Below the pieces are notes generated by a model. That model searched no databases. It saw only the letters and a program-made list of their open reading frames with translations, and was not told where the DNA came from. The position numbers and the translations under genes were made by a program. Positions 23,132 through 34,094 of a stretch of 64,000 bases of DNA are shown in pieces (position 1 is the first letter of the stretch; each line of letters opens with the position of its first letter). Source of the stretch: Ulva prolifera (taxonomy: Eukaryota > Chlorophyta > Ulvophyceae > Ulvales > Ulvaceae); the NCBI GenBank assembly GCA_023078555.1, contig CM041197.1:2824501-2888500 (forward strand), in the 5' to 3' direction.

Positions 23132-25968
23132 GCGCCACCGCTCCACGTCGCCGCGGTGCCGCTCCAGCCGCTCCGAGACGCGCCGCGGCGGACCCCCCTC
23201 AGCCAATTCTGTCATCAACACGCTGACAATGTCTGCCGCAGAGAAGCAGGACCTGCTGAAGGACCTCCAGGCCGCCAGGCAACAGCAGGCCAGGGCCCCG
23301 CAGCCTTCTAAGTCGGAAGAGCTGGTTTCCACTGGCGACCGCCTCGCGGTGTGCACCCCCCCCCCCCCCCCCCACCAATGCATGCGCTGCATGAATTACC
23401 AAATCCGGAACAGAAAATAGGGATGGGGACGAGTCCGAGACTGCGCGTGTGCGTCTGAGCTAAGCTTGTCGCTGTAATTCATCAGCTCAGACGCACATGC
23501 GCAGGCTCGTCCCCGTCCCCGTCCCCGACTCGTCCCCGTCCCTGTTTTCTGTTCAGGTTTTGGTATCACCCCTACCTGGCTATTGCTGCGATGCCTAGTG
23601 GCATTAGCCCAAACCCCTTGTAATCTATCCTCCCACCTGCTTGTGTGTGCACACACAGCGCACATCTGCCACAACCCTGCGCATGCAGGCACTGGACGCC
23701 CTCATTGACGCCATCCAGGAGCGGCTCGGTGGTGCCGGCTACCTCGGCCTGCCACAGGCCGCGCTGCAGCGGTGCCCGGCCGCTGTCATGTCCCGTGTGC
23801 GGCGCCACCTCCCGGCAATGACGTGCGAGGTCCTCACTGCGGCCGCCACCACCGCGCAGGCGCCGGCGGTGCCGGCGCTGCTCGGCTCTGACACCGTCAC
23901 AGGACCCGCAAAGGCGGCGCAGGCAGCGCTGGACCGTGCGATCGCCAGCGGGAGCCTCAGCGCGCCGCCGGCCTCTGCAGCCGCCGTGTCGGTATCCCCG
24001 TCGCACTCGCAGCAGAACTCCGCTGGTGTGGCATCCACCATCCCCCAGCCACTTTGCTTTTGTGCGTGTGTGGAAGTGCGATGCCATGTAGTCCCTGCCG
24101 CACGGCCCCGTGCATGCGGTGCCGGCCCACATCGGCAAAGATGTGGAGGCACAACGAGCACGTTCTGTGACGGTTTGCCTGCTGCACGCATTGCTCGCTC
24201 AGAATGCAAACCGCGTCTTGTGCTACCGTGCCGCTCTCATGGTGGCCACAGGGCCTCACCGCCGCCGTGGCCGCGTGCAGAGCTGCAGCGCAAGCGCTCG
24301 CGCGAGCTGTCAAGCATGGACGAGGACAACGCAAAGATGTCCACCGATGACGGCGCTGGCAGCGATCGCAAGGCCCGGTCAGGCCAGGCCCCCACCGTCA
24401 TCACGACCGGCGACGGGCCGGTGCGCGCGCCCGCCCCCGTCCGCGGCCCCGCCCGCGCAGCCCCCGTGCGCAGCATGCGTGGCGGCGCCCCGCACCGGCG
24501 GCGCCACAGCGTCGGCCGCGCGTGCGTCACGATCAGCGCGAGCGACCTCATGGCCACGAGTATGCGTGACTGTAACTCACGCGAGACACTGCCGCCGCGC
24601 GAGCTGCGCGCCGACGGCGCTGACTCAGCAGCTGGCCGCCCCGCCGCGTACGTCGAAGACGACTTTTTGCAGAGCCTCTACCTGTGCGCACCCCGCCGCC
24701 TTGCGTGTTCAGAAGTGTGCCAAGTGTTCAGTGAACACAACAGCTGGAGTTCATTCGGCTGTTTGCTGCGTCAATAATGCATGGCTTGCATACATTCTGA
24801 TGCCTGCTGTCAGCCAGTGCCACCACGCATGACTCAGCCGTGCGCAACCCTCCCAACACCGCCGCCCCCGAGGTCTCAGGGGGGCTGGCGCCACGTGCGC
24901 GGCGCTGCTGCAGACGTGCATTTGTGCAGGGTCTCACAGGGACTGCGCTGCTGCAGGAGCTGCTTCAGCAAGCATGGGGACGCCGGCGATGCGCTGCTCT
25001 ACACGGGAAGCCCCTGCCCGATGTCACCGACATCATGGGGGGGGCAACCCGTGTACGCGCCGTCGCGCGCCTCTGCCCCGCAGCTCCCCATCGGCTGCGC
25101 ATCCCCGACCCCTAACTTCCTCCGCAGCCACAGCTCCGTGTCCGTGTCCCCGCAGCAGCACCGCCCCGGGCCTGCCCCGCCGATGCGCTCATCCCGGTGG
25201 CCATCCTCCGGCCCCACCGTCGCCTCGCCATCGCCACCACTGAGTGGCAGCTCCGTCTCCACCGCCGTCCCCAACGCCGCGTACGCCAACGTGTTGGGGC
25301 TCCTCCCCGCGTCCGGGGCCAGCTTCGGGTGGCCACGCAGCGCCGCCTCCCACCCGGCCTCCGTCTCCTCCATGATCCCCTCCGAGGGCCTGACATCCGC
25401 TGTGAAGACCAACCTCGGGCAGGGCGCCGGCGGCGGTTCGTACGCTCCGATGGACGCGGTGCGGCCGCGCCAGGGGAGCTTCTGCGGCCCCTCCCCCCGC
25501 GCGCAGCACGCAGCGGACACGAGCGGCCTTGAGATGCTCCTCGGGGACTGGGGCCCGCAGCAGGTGCCGCAGCGGGTGTGCGGCAACGGGCGCTACCCAT
25601 GCATGCGCGCCGGCGCCGGCCCGCCGCTCTCCGCGACCAGCCTCCCCCCCGACGCCTGGGGCGCTCATCTCAGCGCAGGGACGTTCCCGGATGCCAAGGC
25701 GGCGCTGGGTGGCTACGGGGAGTCGTTCGCGATGGACGACGGCGTGTCTGATGCATCTGGAATGAGTGGCCTGGGCGGCGTGGCCGCGTGCGCGCACGCC
25801 ACGTCGCTCGCAGACGTCACGGACGCGTACGGCGTCAGCCTGATGCCCCGCGGTGACTTCCAGGGTGTGCTGGACTCCCTGAATGAGCTGGAGTCATGCT
25901 ACGAGCGGCCGGTTGTCGAGGTCGATGACCTGTTCCCGTCTAGCCGCAGCACGATGAGCTTCGTGTAG
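23132..25968 (+). CDS. Ser/Pro/Ala-rich protein, 3' part (four exons), probably continuing the TRB-type Myb gene
   Basis: Exons: 23132-23348, 23689-24025, 24281-24683 and 24969-25968 (TAG stop). Each junction preserves frame: GCG to GCA, G joined to AG, CT joined to C. The first exon opens with an Arg/Ser-rich stretch (RHRSTSPRCRSSRSETRRGG) and an amphipathic segment (MSAAEKQDLLKDLQAARQQQ). The second has a possible short helical domain (LDALIDAIQERLGGAGYLGL), the third a basic patch (LQRKRSREL), and the long last exon is low-complexity with an acidic end. The first exon needs two upstream bases. The CA left by the donor at 20206 supplies them and gives Gln, so the whole gene would encode 733 residues. 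I recognise no linker-histone domain with confidence; the second exon is where TRB proteins would carry it. A separate gene with unseen 5' exons remains possible. Confidence 0.62.
23356..23373. repeat. Poly(C) tract, 18 bp
   Basis: Begins eight bases after the donor at 23349, so it lies almost at the start of an intron. Confidence 0.9.
23398..23564. repeat. Foldback element: imperfect inverted repeat of about 65-80 bp arms
   Basis: Left arm 23398-23461, right arm 23484-23564. Both contain GAACAGAAAA, GGGGACGAGTC and GTGCGTCTGAGCT in mirrored order. The right arm has extra CCCCGT units. The loop is about 22 nt. It lies inside the intron between 23348 and 23689. Confidence 0.75.
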
Positions 25969-28351
25969 GCTCCGACATCCAACAGGACCTCGGCTGCGTG
26001 AACGGGCCGGGTGGGCTGCGGCATGCACGGACAGCGGGATGCAGGGGGCGGGATGGCTTGTGCTTGTGGGGCGGAGGGGTATGCATTCTGCAGGGGGGTG
26101 TATACGTGTGCCGGGCGAACAAGGTGTGTGGAGGACGTCTGTGCAGACGACTGTTCAGGGTGGCGTGACGGGGTGGGATCCTCAGCAATTCTGAGGTGGC
26201 GGCCGCTGCGCAAAGTGGCCGGCTATGATCCAACCCCCCAATGGAGTGGGAATATGCTGACGAAAGGCGATGGCGTGAATGCGCGGCGGCGGCCACTGCC
26301 GCCGTGGCAAGCGCATGTGTGAGATATGCTGATGAAATCACACGCCATGTGAGCAAGACTATGGTCAATATGATGTGTTTCAGATCGGGACTCGTGTGTA
26401 TCCGCATGTGTGCGCCCGGGACGGTTCCTTTTAGAGTTGATGACGTAGGCGTGGCCAGTGCCGACCCGGTTGCGCGCGTGAATGCGGCTGTGGCTGCACG
26501 GGCCAGTGAAGGGACTTTTCCCCGTGCGCTCGCGTGCGGCCCTGAGGTGCGTATGATGAATATGATGGCCGGAACAAAGGTATGTTTAGTGCGATGATTC
26601 TCAAACGGGCGCAGACGCCGTTTTTTTAAGATGGGTGAGAGCAGCGGGCGCTCCTGGCGCGTGTGCGCCGGGCGCGTGCCGTCTGCTATCCTGGCCTGAG
26701 CTGATGAGGCCGGGCCTGGCCGTAGCGCCCATGCAGCCGCCGCTGCCGGGCTGCTACGGCCACAGGCACACCCCCCTGAGGCGGGAGCCGCGCGGGGGAG
26801 GCTGCGGGTGCTGTTGGCCCTGTGCCCGTGTGTGTATTTCATGATGGTGTGTTGGTACGCTGACCTCAGGCGCGTGTGCCGCAGTTTGGTGCGCACTGAC
26901 TGCGATCAGCCGGAGTGGCCGTGCGTGGGGCGCTCCCTGCAGGTTAATGTCAGGGGCCCTAGACTGGGCTCCACAGTGTCCCGGCGAGACAGGGTGTGCA
27001 ATGGCCGGAGTTCGGCGTTTGTACAAATGGGGGTAGGGGCGGGATCACGGAGCGTGAGCATGTCATATCAGAATCTGGGTTGTGTATCTGTGTGCCAATG
27101 TGCACGGGGCAAGGTGGGGTTGGGGCCGGGGGTTGAGCACCGTGCATCGGGTGGTGCAGGGGTGTCTGGGGTGCTGTGTGTGACCGGTTTTTGTTGATGT
27201 TGCGGAACGGACCTGTTCTGCGCCGCAGCTGGTGGTCATTCAGCTTTGGGCTCCAAAGAGGCGTGACCCTGGCCTGTGGCCTCAGTGGCATGGCGCTGCT
27301 TGTCGATAATCATCATCATAATACGCTTTAGACTATGCGAGAGTGTGTGGCAGGGTGGTAGTGTTTGAAGTGGTGGGAGTTCCCTACATAGGAAGTTCTC
27401 CACTGCTTGTAACAGTGACTGTTCAGATTTCAGATATATAATGCATTTGCAGTAGCCGGGAAGCCTGTTCCGCTGCAATCTTGATGCCATTCGCTGCAGC
27501 TGGCGCTAGGTCACCTCGTTATCTCGAATCCTGGAGCTCTGCGCTGCTGCGTTTCTGCTGTGCCAGCCAGCCTAGCACTGCCGGCAGGTCTGGTACTGTT
27601 ACCTAAGCACGTCAGTTTCATAAGGCGAACGCCACCCGTTAACGTCGGATTTCGACTCAGTAGCTCTATTTGTTATCTCGTGTAAGCTTGACCTTTTCAT
27701 CCCAACCGCATCAAGTCTGAAGGGTACCGTGATGCAGACTGCAGCTCCCATGACCCCGACGCCTCTGTGCAGTGTGTGTTCATTATAATTATATATGTAT
27801 GCCAATTGCATAAGCCATGCTCGCTGAAACACTGACAGATCCGGAACACCCAGCGCCAGTGTGAGCCCGCTGCACCACCGAAACCGCCTTGCAGCAATGC
27901 AGCAGCGTCGGAACCATGCATGGCGGTAGGTGCATGTGCGTCCCAACTGTGGTGCAGCATTACCTCTGGCGCGGCCTGTCAGACTGCCGCAGCTGCTATC
28001 ATGAGGCATGCATATGCAACACACTGTCTGTTTGCATGTACGTATGTGTGCAAGATATCATAGCTATATCCGTTTCGGGTTTCCGTGTTGCCACCACTGT
28101 TTCGATCTGTGATACGCACACTACAAGCAATGACTCTCCAGCACAACATGTACACAACTGCTCCATGCATCTGTAGCCGTTGCAATCCAGTTGCTCGAGC
28201 TGTGATGATGGGCTGTCATGGACGGCCCTAGGCTGGCTTGTCCGGCTTGTCCAAGCGAGCTGAGCCGCCAGCCGGGCTTGACGATCGGATATGAACATCG
28301 CCTTCTGAGAATTCGGGAGTGCCAAATTTTGTTTGAACCTGCTACATGCAT

Positions 28352-28401
28352 GTTGTCAATGTCCAGTAGTATATGGCTCAGCAAATTAAGGTTGACTTTA
28401 C
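28352..28401 (+). mobile_element. SINE 3' fragment
   Basis: TTGTCAATGTCCAGTAGTAT, then GGCTCAGCAAATTAAGG and GACTTTACA, is a diverged copy of the 3' part of the SINE at 31493 and 49158. Confidence 0.5.
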
Positions 28402-30063
28402 ATGCAGCAACAGAGCACTGGAAGGTGTGCAGCGTGCATGTCATGAGCCGCCGCGCAGGTTCTTCACATTGTAATTAACGCCCCAGTGCCAGCGTGCAGC
28501 ACCTGCCAGTGGGAAAGCTTAATTAAGCCACCGCGGCTCATCGACCAGCAGGTTCCAGCTGCCAGGTGCTCCGCGCGTGTTCACTGCGCCGTCCAGCGCC
28601 GCTACTTGCGGGGATCCTGCAGGAAATCGCCTCGATCGATCGAGCCCGTTCAGCCACCAGCTCAGGCTGAGGGCACCGCCCAGTGCCACCTTTCCATCCA
28701 CCCCCACCCATCTCCATCAAAGCCCTCGCCCCCGCCCCCTGGCCTCACTCGCGGGCTCATGCGCCGCGGCCCCCGAGCTGGCCCCAGCGCTCCAGCAGAG
28801 CATTGGAGGAGCCCGGCCTCCTCCGATCGCAGCGCCGCGCCTCGCGCCGAGGACTCCGCTTCGGCCCAGGAGACAGCAGCCTTGCATGTCTGCAGATCAG
28901 CTAGCGCTCATCAGGCGCAGCATGTGGACGGGTGCTTGTGCATCGAGAGCAGCGCTGCACGCTCTAGATCTTCTGTTATACACAGTTGTTCGATCGCCGT
29001 CCCTGGCACGACCCATCACATGTACAATGCAGCAGTAGCCGTGCCAGACACAATAAACCGACTTCGGAAGCGAATGGCCTGGTTCTCGATCCCAGTGCTG
29101 AATGCTGGAGTGCATGTTGTGCTGTGCATGGAGTGCATGGAGTGCCGCGCCGCTGAAATTCTTTGGACATTGTGCCAAATCGCAGTCAAAGCTTGGTCGA
29201 ACCGTGTGACTAGCCACTGGTCCGAGCCTAGCCCACCGTAACTCCAGGTCTGTGCATGTGGCCATGTCAGCATGCGAACAAGGTGAAGCAGGACATCACG
29301 TTCAAGCGAAAAGCGAAGAACCGTCGACAAGCCATCAATCGGCGGCCGTGCTGCACACTCGAGTGATCACGGTGGGACATCCCACAGGCTCTCTACAGTG
29401 GTGCCTACCCCACACACAGCTGGACACCTGTTCCCTCGGTGTTACCTGCCTCTTCGCCTTTGTGCTTGTGACACAATGGCACCCGCAGGAACGTGTGGGC
29501 ACTTGCCTACAGCCTCAGATATCAGCCAGGCACACCAACTGCACATCCAGTCGTTGACACACTGTGTCAGCTGGCAGCTTTGTGTAATTCAACCACGTGC
29601 TGCAGGACTGCACACTTTCCTGCTGCTACATCGTGCTGGAAGTTGCCGACTTTGGTTGGGCACAGCTAGGGACGGTGGCCCTTGAGAGATCGAGTACATG
29701 TCGAGCTCCACAGCTAGCGGCCCCTTGCAGCTGGTCTATGCCAGGTCTGTGCATCCAAGGCCGCTGGCACTAGCCCAGCAAGTCAGTGCCTAGCAAGTCT
29801 ATGCCCGCTGACAGTCGATCTCGTGAGCCAAGAAGCGAAGTTGTCTCTTGCTGTTGTTGTCAGGTCTGATGCGGCATGCGGGCTGGAATGCTCTGCTTCA
29901 CTCTCAACATTCTCCGGGACAATCGGGATGACCGATGCACATGATACATGCTAACACTCGCACGATCGAAAAGATCAGTTCCACATGCCTCGTTTGTGAT
30001 GTGCGAGACCTGCCGTAGGGAACATGGAGGTAGGCCCTTGGAGAACACGCTGCTCGGTGACGA

Positions 30064-30260
30064 GCGCATCGATCCGGGTGATCAATGGCTTGGGTGCGTC
30101 GAGCCTTCACAACGGGCTGTGTCAAAACATCAGCAGCTTTCCAAGACCAGTGTGACGTCTTCCATGCATGACTTGTTCGAACATGCTGTTCGGTCAAGGA
30201 CCTTGACCTTGTGTCGATGCTCTGCATGCCCCAAAGGATGCCATCTACGTCATGGACACT
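30064..30260 (-). pseudogene. Decayed Ty1/Copia RNase H fragment
   Basis: Minus-strand translation gives AEHRHKVKVLDR and MEDVTLVLE in one frame, then KAADVLTQPVVKARRTQAID in another. These match, in order, the Copia RNase H C-terminal pattern (R.KHI..R.H, then a DV.LVY-type strand, then ADVLTKPL). At least one frameshift and upstream stops show it is dead. It lies just 5' of the first lipase gene, on the opposite strand. Confidence 0.45.
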
Positions 30261-30821
30261 GCGGAACAGTGGTGCTGCTAGAGCACAATTCGCAGGGCTG
30301 GCGGAACCTGTCCAGCACTTCCTTCAGCTATAAATCTGGTGTCATCAGTAAAGTGAAGCTTTAGTTTGTTGGAGTTGAAGCAACACCGACTGAGCCCGGT
30401 ACGTTCAGATCGTGTTATATGTCGATATCGTGTGGCATGCCCCTTCTCCCCTGGACATAAGTTAAGGGTAGCTAGCAGCATTCGCTGATACGTGGTACGA
30501 GAAAGTTAAGTCCATGTTGACCACGGTCGGTGTCGATGGCGATGATACGATATTCATTGTGAAGCGCACGGCTGCATCAGATCGTCCATGCGTCGCCGAT
30601 ACAATGCGCATTTGTGGCATCGTCAATTGCTGAGGCTTTCTTTGCTTCATCGGTGCACAACAACGCAAATCTGCCTGTGCGTGTCTCATGTGAATATGCG
30701 CACACACGATGACACCGCATGCTCGTTGCCTGTTCAAGCCGTTGTTCCGGCACGCGGTCAACATATAGTTTGTACACAGAGCAAGCTATTATGTGCAGCT
30801 GATGATCGTGGTCGTACAGGC

Positions 30822-33800
30822 ATGGAGCACCCGATATTCGTGAAGATCCAGGAGTCGGCCGAGGTCGTGGCACTGTCACAGAAGCTGGAGCACAAGGCAA
30901 TCTCCCCGAACTCAGTGCTGCTGTCGGGAAGCAACGATTGCCATGTTCATGTGAGCTATCAGCAGGCGTCGGGGGGTATCATCCTGGCTTTCGTCGGTAT
31001 GTGTCCCGTCCTGAAGGCACAGACAGGCTGAACTGCTCGACAGCGGCCAGCCTGGCAACGAGGTGCATCTCAAGCAGACCGAACAGCACGGCAGCTAGCA
31101 TAAATTGTCTTCTCAACGCGCATGCATGGTTTTGTCTCTCATCGTTTGTCCACCGTCTGGGCACCCCGGCACTCATCACTTCATTCAATTCCTCCCCCCT
31201 CTGAAAGGACTGCAAAGCAGCACAGTTTTTAGTACCATGTAGAAGCATACATAGCCTCTGCTTATATGAAAAGGCAGCGTAGTTGAGGTGCATATGCCAC
31301 ACCGCTGACTCGATCAGCAGCATAGCGTTGTCCGGGTCCTTGCAGAAGCCCTGTGTTTGCACTCGCCCAGCACCATCCCAGGCACCGACTATCTCCTTTC
31401 CACGTCGTCATCAATGGATCTGTGGTTTTGTTTCAGCAGAATGTGTTCTATGTAGCGGTGCTATCTGGCACTGTGTCTGGCATGCACTGCCTGTAAAGTA
31501 AAGTAAATCTAAATTTACTGAGCCGTATCCTATTGGACATTGACAACTCCGAGTTAACGGGACCACATATGCCGAAGGAGTAAACCACGCGGAAACCCCC
31601 CTCAGACGACCGTACGCAACTCACAGGGCCTCCTCCTGTGCTAAGCGAGGTGGTCACGTACGGCCGTTTCGATTCCCCAAAGCGCACGCAGAATCGAGCC
31701 CACGACCTCCTGAAACAGAGGGGGTAGCTTTGAATCCGTCCTCAACCCATTGGAACCTGTAATTTTAGCAGCCATGAGGAGCTGTGTGAATGCCATTGCC
31801 TGACCTCACTCGATTTGTGTGAGCCGTTTCAATGCAGCGTGCCAGGTGCAAAGCACCGTGTCCGTTGCGGCAGTTCCTGGCTGCGTTGGCTCACACGCAC
31901 CCGGTATCGGTCCCCACAGCCAATTCTTTGGTTGCTATGCAGCATTCCGGGGCTGCCACCCAGAAACTAGACCTGCACATTTGGAATTGTTCTGTGTGAT
32001 CGGGCCCGATGGCTCAACACTGCGCAGCCTGCCGGTGTTTGCATCCCAGTCAGTGAGCCTTTTCTAGGGCATGCTCACCATGAGCACAAGTTACGTGCAG
32101 CCGGCAGGTGCACAGCCTATCCTTTGCTGCTTGCTGCCCCGAGGTTGGGTGTGGAAGGACACGCAGAGCCACAGGACCAATGCTGCGGGACTTGACTCAC
32201 ACCACACAATGCGCACACCGTGGCGCATGTGAAAGCTGTCATCTCGGCGGTACAGCCCTCCCTGTCCCATCTTGCCGCTCCACTGGCGTGCTGCCGCCAT
32301 GAACGCGCAACGTGGAGGCCCGGTTCGCTTGCCGGTTGACCGTCCTCAACGCAGCGCGCGAATCACTTCTGAATGGAATGATCTCACACGCGTGCACACG
32401 GGCCGCTGCGAGGTCGCCCTGCCGCGCAGCTGCCTGCCCCCCTCACCTGCCCCCCTCACGCCCCAGCTCACTCCCCAGCTCTTTTGTTGCCAGCTCACTC
32501 CAGCCTCCCAGCGCCGATGATAGTTCACACATGGCCCTCACACATGCCTCTCACGCATGCCACTCACGCATGCAGCAAAGGATGACTGGGACCAGATCAC
32601 GAAGGACCGGTACTCGGGGCGGGCGGTGCCGACGTGGGCGCCCGACGACGACATCAAGGTGCACAAGCGCATGCTGGCGCAGTTCGACTCCCTCGTGGCG
32701 CCGCCAGAGGTCCAGGGTGGCAAGGGCGACGCGGCCACCGCCGCGGCTGCGGGGCCGCCGCTGCTCGATGTGATGACGTTCCTCACAGGGGTGCGCCCCG
32801 CCGCTGCCCGCCCCTCCCCGCCCGCCGTCGGTGACTGCTTGCATGCATTGGGCTCCGTCATGCGCCGATCGATGACCAGCAGCTCGGGACCCGGCCACCC
32901 ACCTCCGGCACGCAGGGCTGGAACACTGCTGCGCTCGGCCGGTCCGCTTGGAGCATGGGGGCCGTGTGGACTTTGGGCGGTTGCGTGGGTGGCGAATCTG
33001 GGGGGTGTTTTTGTCGGGGATTTAATGCCAATGTGGTGGAGCCACAGGCGGCGCACCCTCATGCGACCAACAAACCGACGCGTGCTGATGTCAACTTATA
33101 CACTTTCGTGCAGGGTTTCATTCCGCGCCGCATCCTGTGCACAGGGTTTTCCCTCGGCGGGGGCCTTGCGACGGTGGCCGCGCTGTGGGCGGCGTTGACC
33201 GTGCCGACCGCCGACGTGCGCTGCGTCACCTTCGGCGCACCACGTGTCGGCAACTCGGATTTTGCGGACGCGTTCGTCAACACCGTCGGCACGCAGTACC
33301 GCGTCGTCTACGAGGCCGACCCGACGCCGCACCACCCCCGCCCCGTGTTCTACTCGCACGCAAGCCACCCCATCTGGATTCACGAGGGGAAGTTCCTGTT
33401 CCACGTACGCCCCGCACCGCCATGGCCGCATGCCTCTGGCCCTAGGGGCGGCGGGAGGCGCCTGCCACAATTGATTTCAGTTGACTTTGTTCGGACCTGG
33501 TGCTGCGCCATGCGGCATGGCCCATGCCCAATGAACAGATCCGCGCTGGCCCTTCCGAGGCCCACAGCAAGCGGGCGAAAGGCGCGCACAGCAGACCACA
33601 CACAGCGGTCGCAGCACGGCCGTTGTCTGCTTTAACACACCCTGTGGGTGAGCGGCAGCAGGGTCGCATGCGATGCGCGGCAGCGTCCTGGCTCTCGCCG
33701 AAGAGCCGCCATTGAGCGTGGAGGTGTCGGTGTAGAAAACAAACACTCCGAGCATTAAGAAGGGCGTTTGTCCTCGTGTGCAGGACGAGCGCTCGCTGGA

Positions 33801-33984
33801 GCAGCGGCAGCCAGACCACAGCTTCGACAAGTACCTGCAGTCCATCCGCGACAAGGTCGGCGCGCCGCAGGAGGCCGCGGCCACGGGCCTCGACACCGTG
33901 GCGGGCGTGGTGCATGACACCGTGGCCGAGGCGGCGCGAGATGTCGGTGAGGCCGTCGGCGGTGCGCCCCCCACGAAGCCTTGA
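30822..33984 (+). CDS. Class 3 lipase A (4 exons)
   Basis: Alpha/beta-hydrolase of the fungal lipase (class 3) family, predicted to cleave acylglycerols. Exons: 30822-30996, 32576-32790, 33114-33404 and 33784-33984 (TGA); all phases agree, giving 293 residues. The nucleophile Ser143 is in GFSLGGG. A likely Asp199 is in VVYEADPTPHHP, and His239 in PDHSFDKYLQSI is the usual catalytic His context. The oxyanion-side motif, GTES in the paralogue next door, reads AKDD here. The start is the ATG two bases after a good acceptor (GTACAG at 30813-30818), so an upstream 5' exon is possible. Intron 1 contains a SINE. There is no clear signal peptide. It lies head-to-tail, 110 bp upstream of lipase B. Confidence 0.82.
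31493..31757 (-). mobile_element. tRNA-derived SINE, near full length
   Basis: Read on the minus strand: a tRNA-like head with an A-box-like ATGGGTTGAGGACGG and a B-box-like GGGCTCGATTC, a unique body of about 150 bp, and a tail ending ATTTAGATTTACTTTACTTT. It is about 96% identical by eye to the copy at 49158-49422. It lies in intron 1 of lipase A, antisense to it. Confidence 0.8.
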
Positions 33985-34094
33985 CATCCCCCACACCCGT
34001 TGCACTCCGGCACTGCTTCGCCGCTGTTCTTCCATGCAACACTACTGTGGTTTTGCTCGGTCACTGGATGCGCTGACATGGTGCACTGTGGGCC

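Larger units (their letters stand above)
25969..30821. other. Intergenic interval with a possible coding island and Copia debris
   Basis: No gene is called here. A GC-rich stretch at about 28560-28970 has exon-like composition and overlapping open frames on both strands, but no recognisable domain and no compatible splice partner. It might hold an upstream exon of the first lipase. A SINE fragment lies at 28352-28401, a LINE tail at about 29440-29480 and a Copia remnant at 30064-30260. The minus-strand frame at 25940-26896 is read as a shadow of the 3' flank. Confidence 0.5.

Noticed and set aside
25940-26896. 318-codon minus-strand open frame
   Set aside because: It overlaps the 3' end and flank of the Myb-linked gene on the other strand, with Arg/Pro/His-rich translation typical of an antisense shadow of GC-rich DNA.
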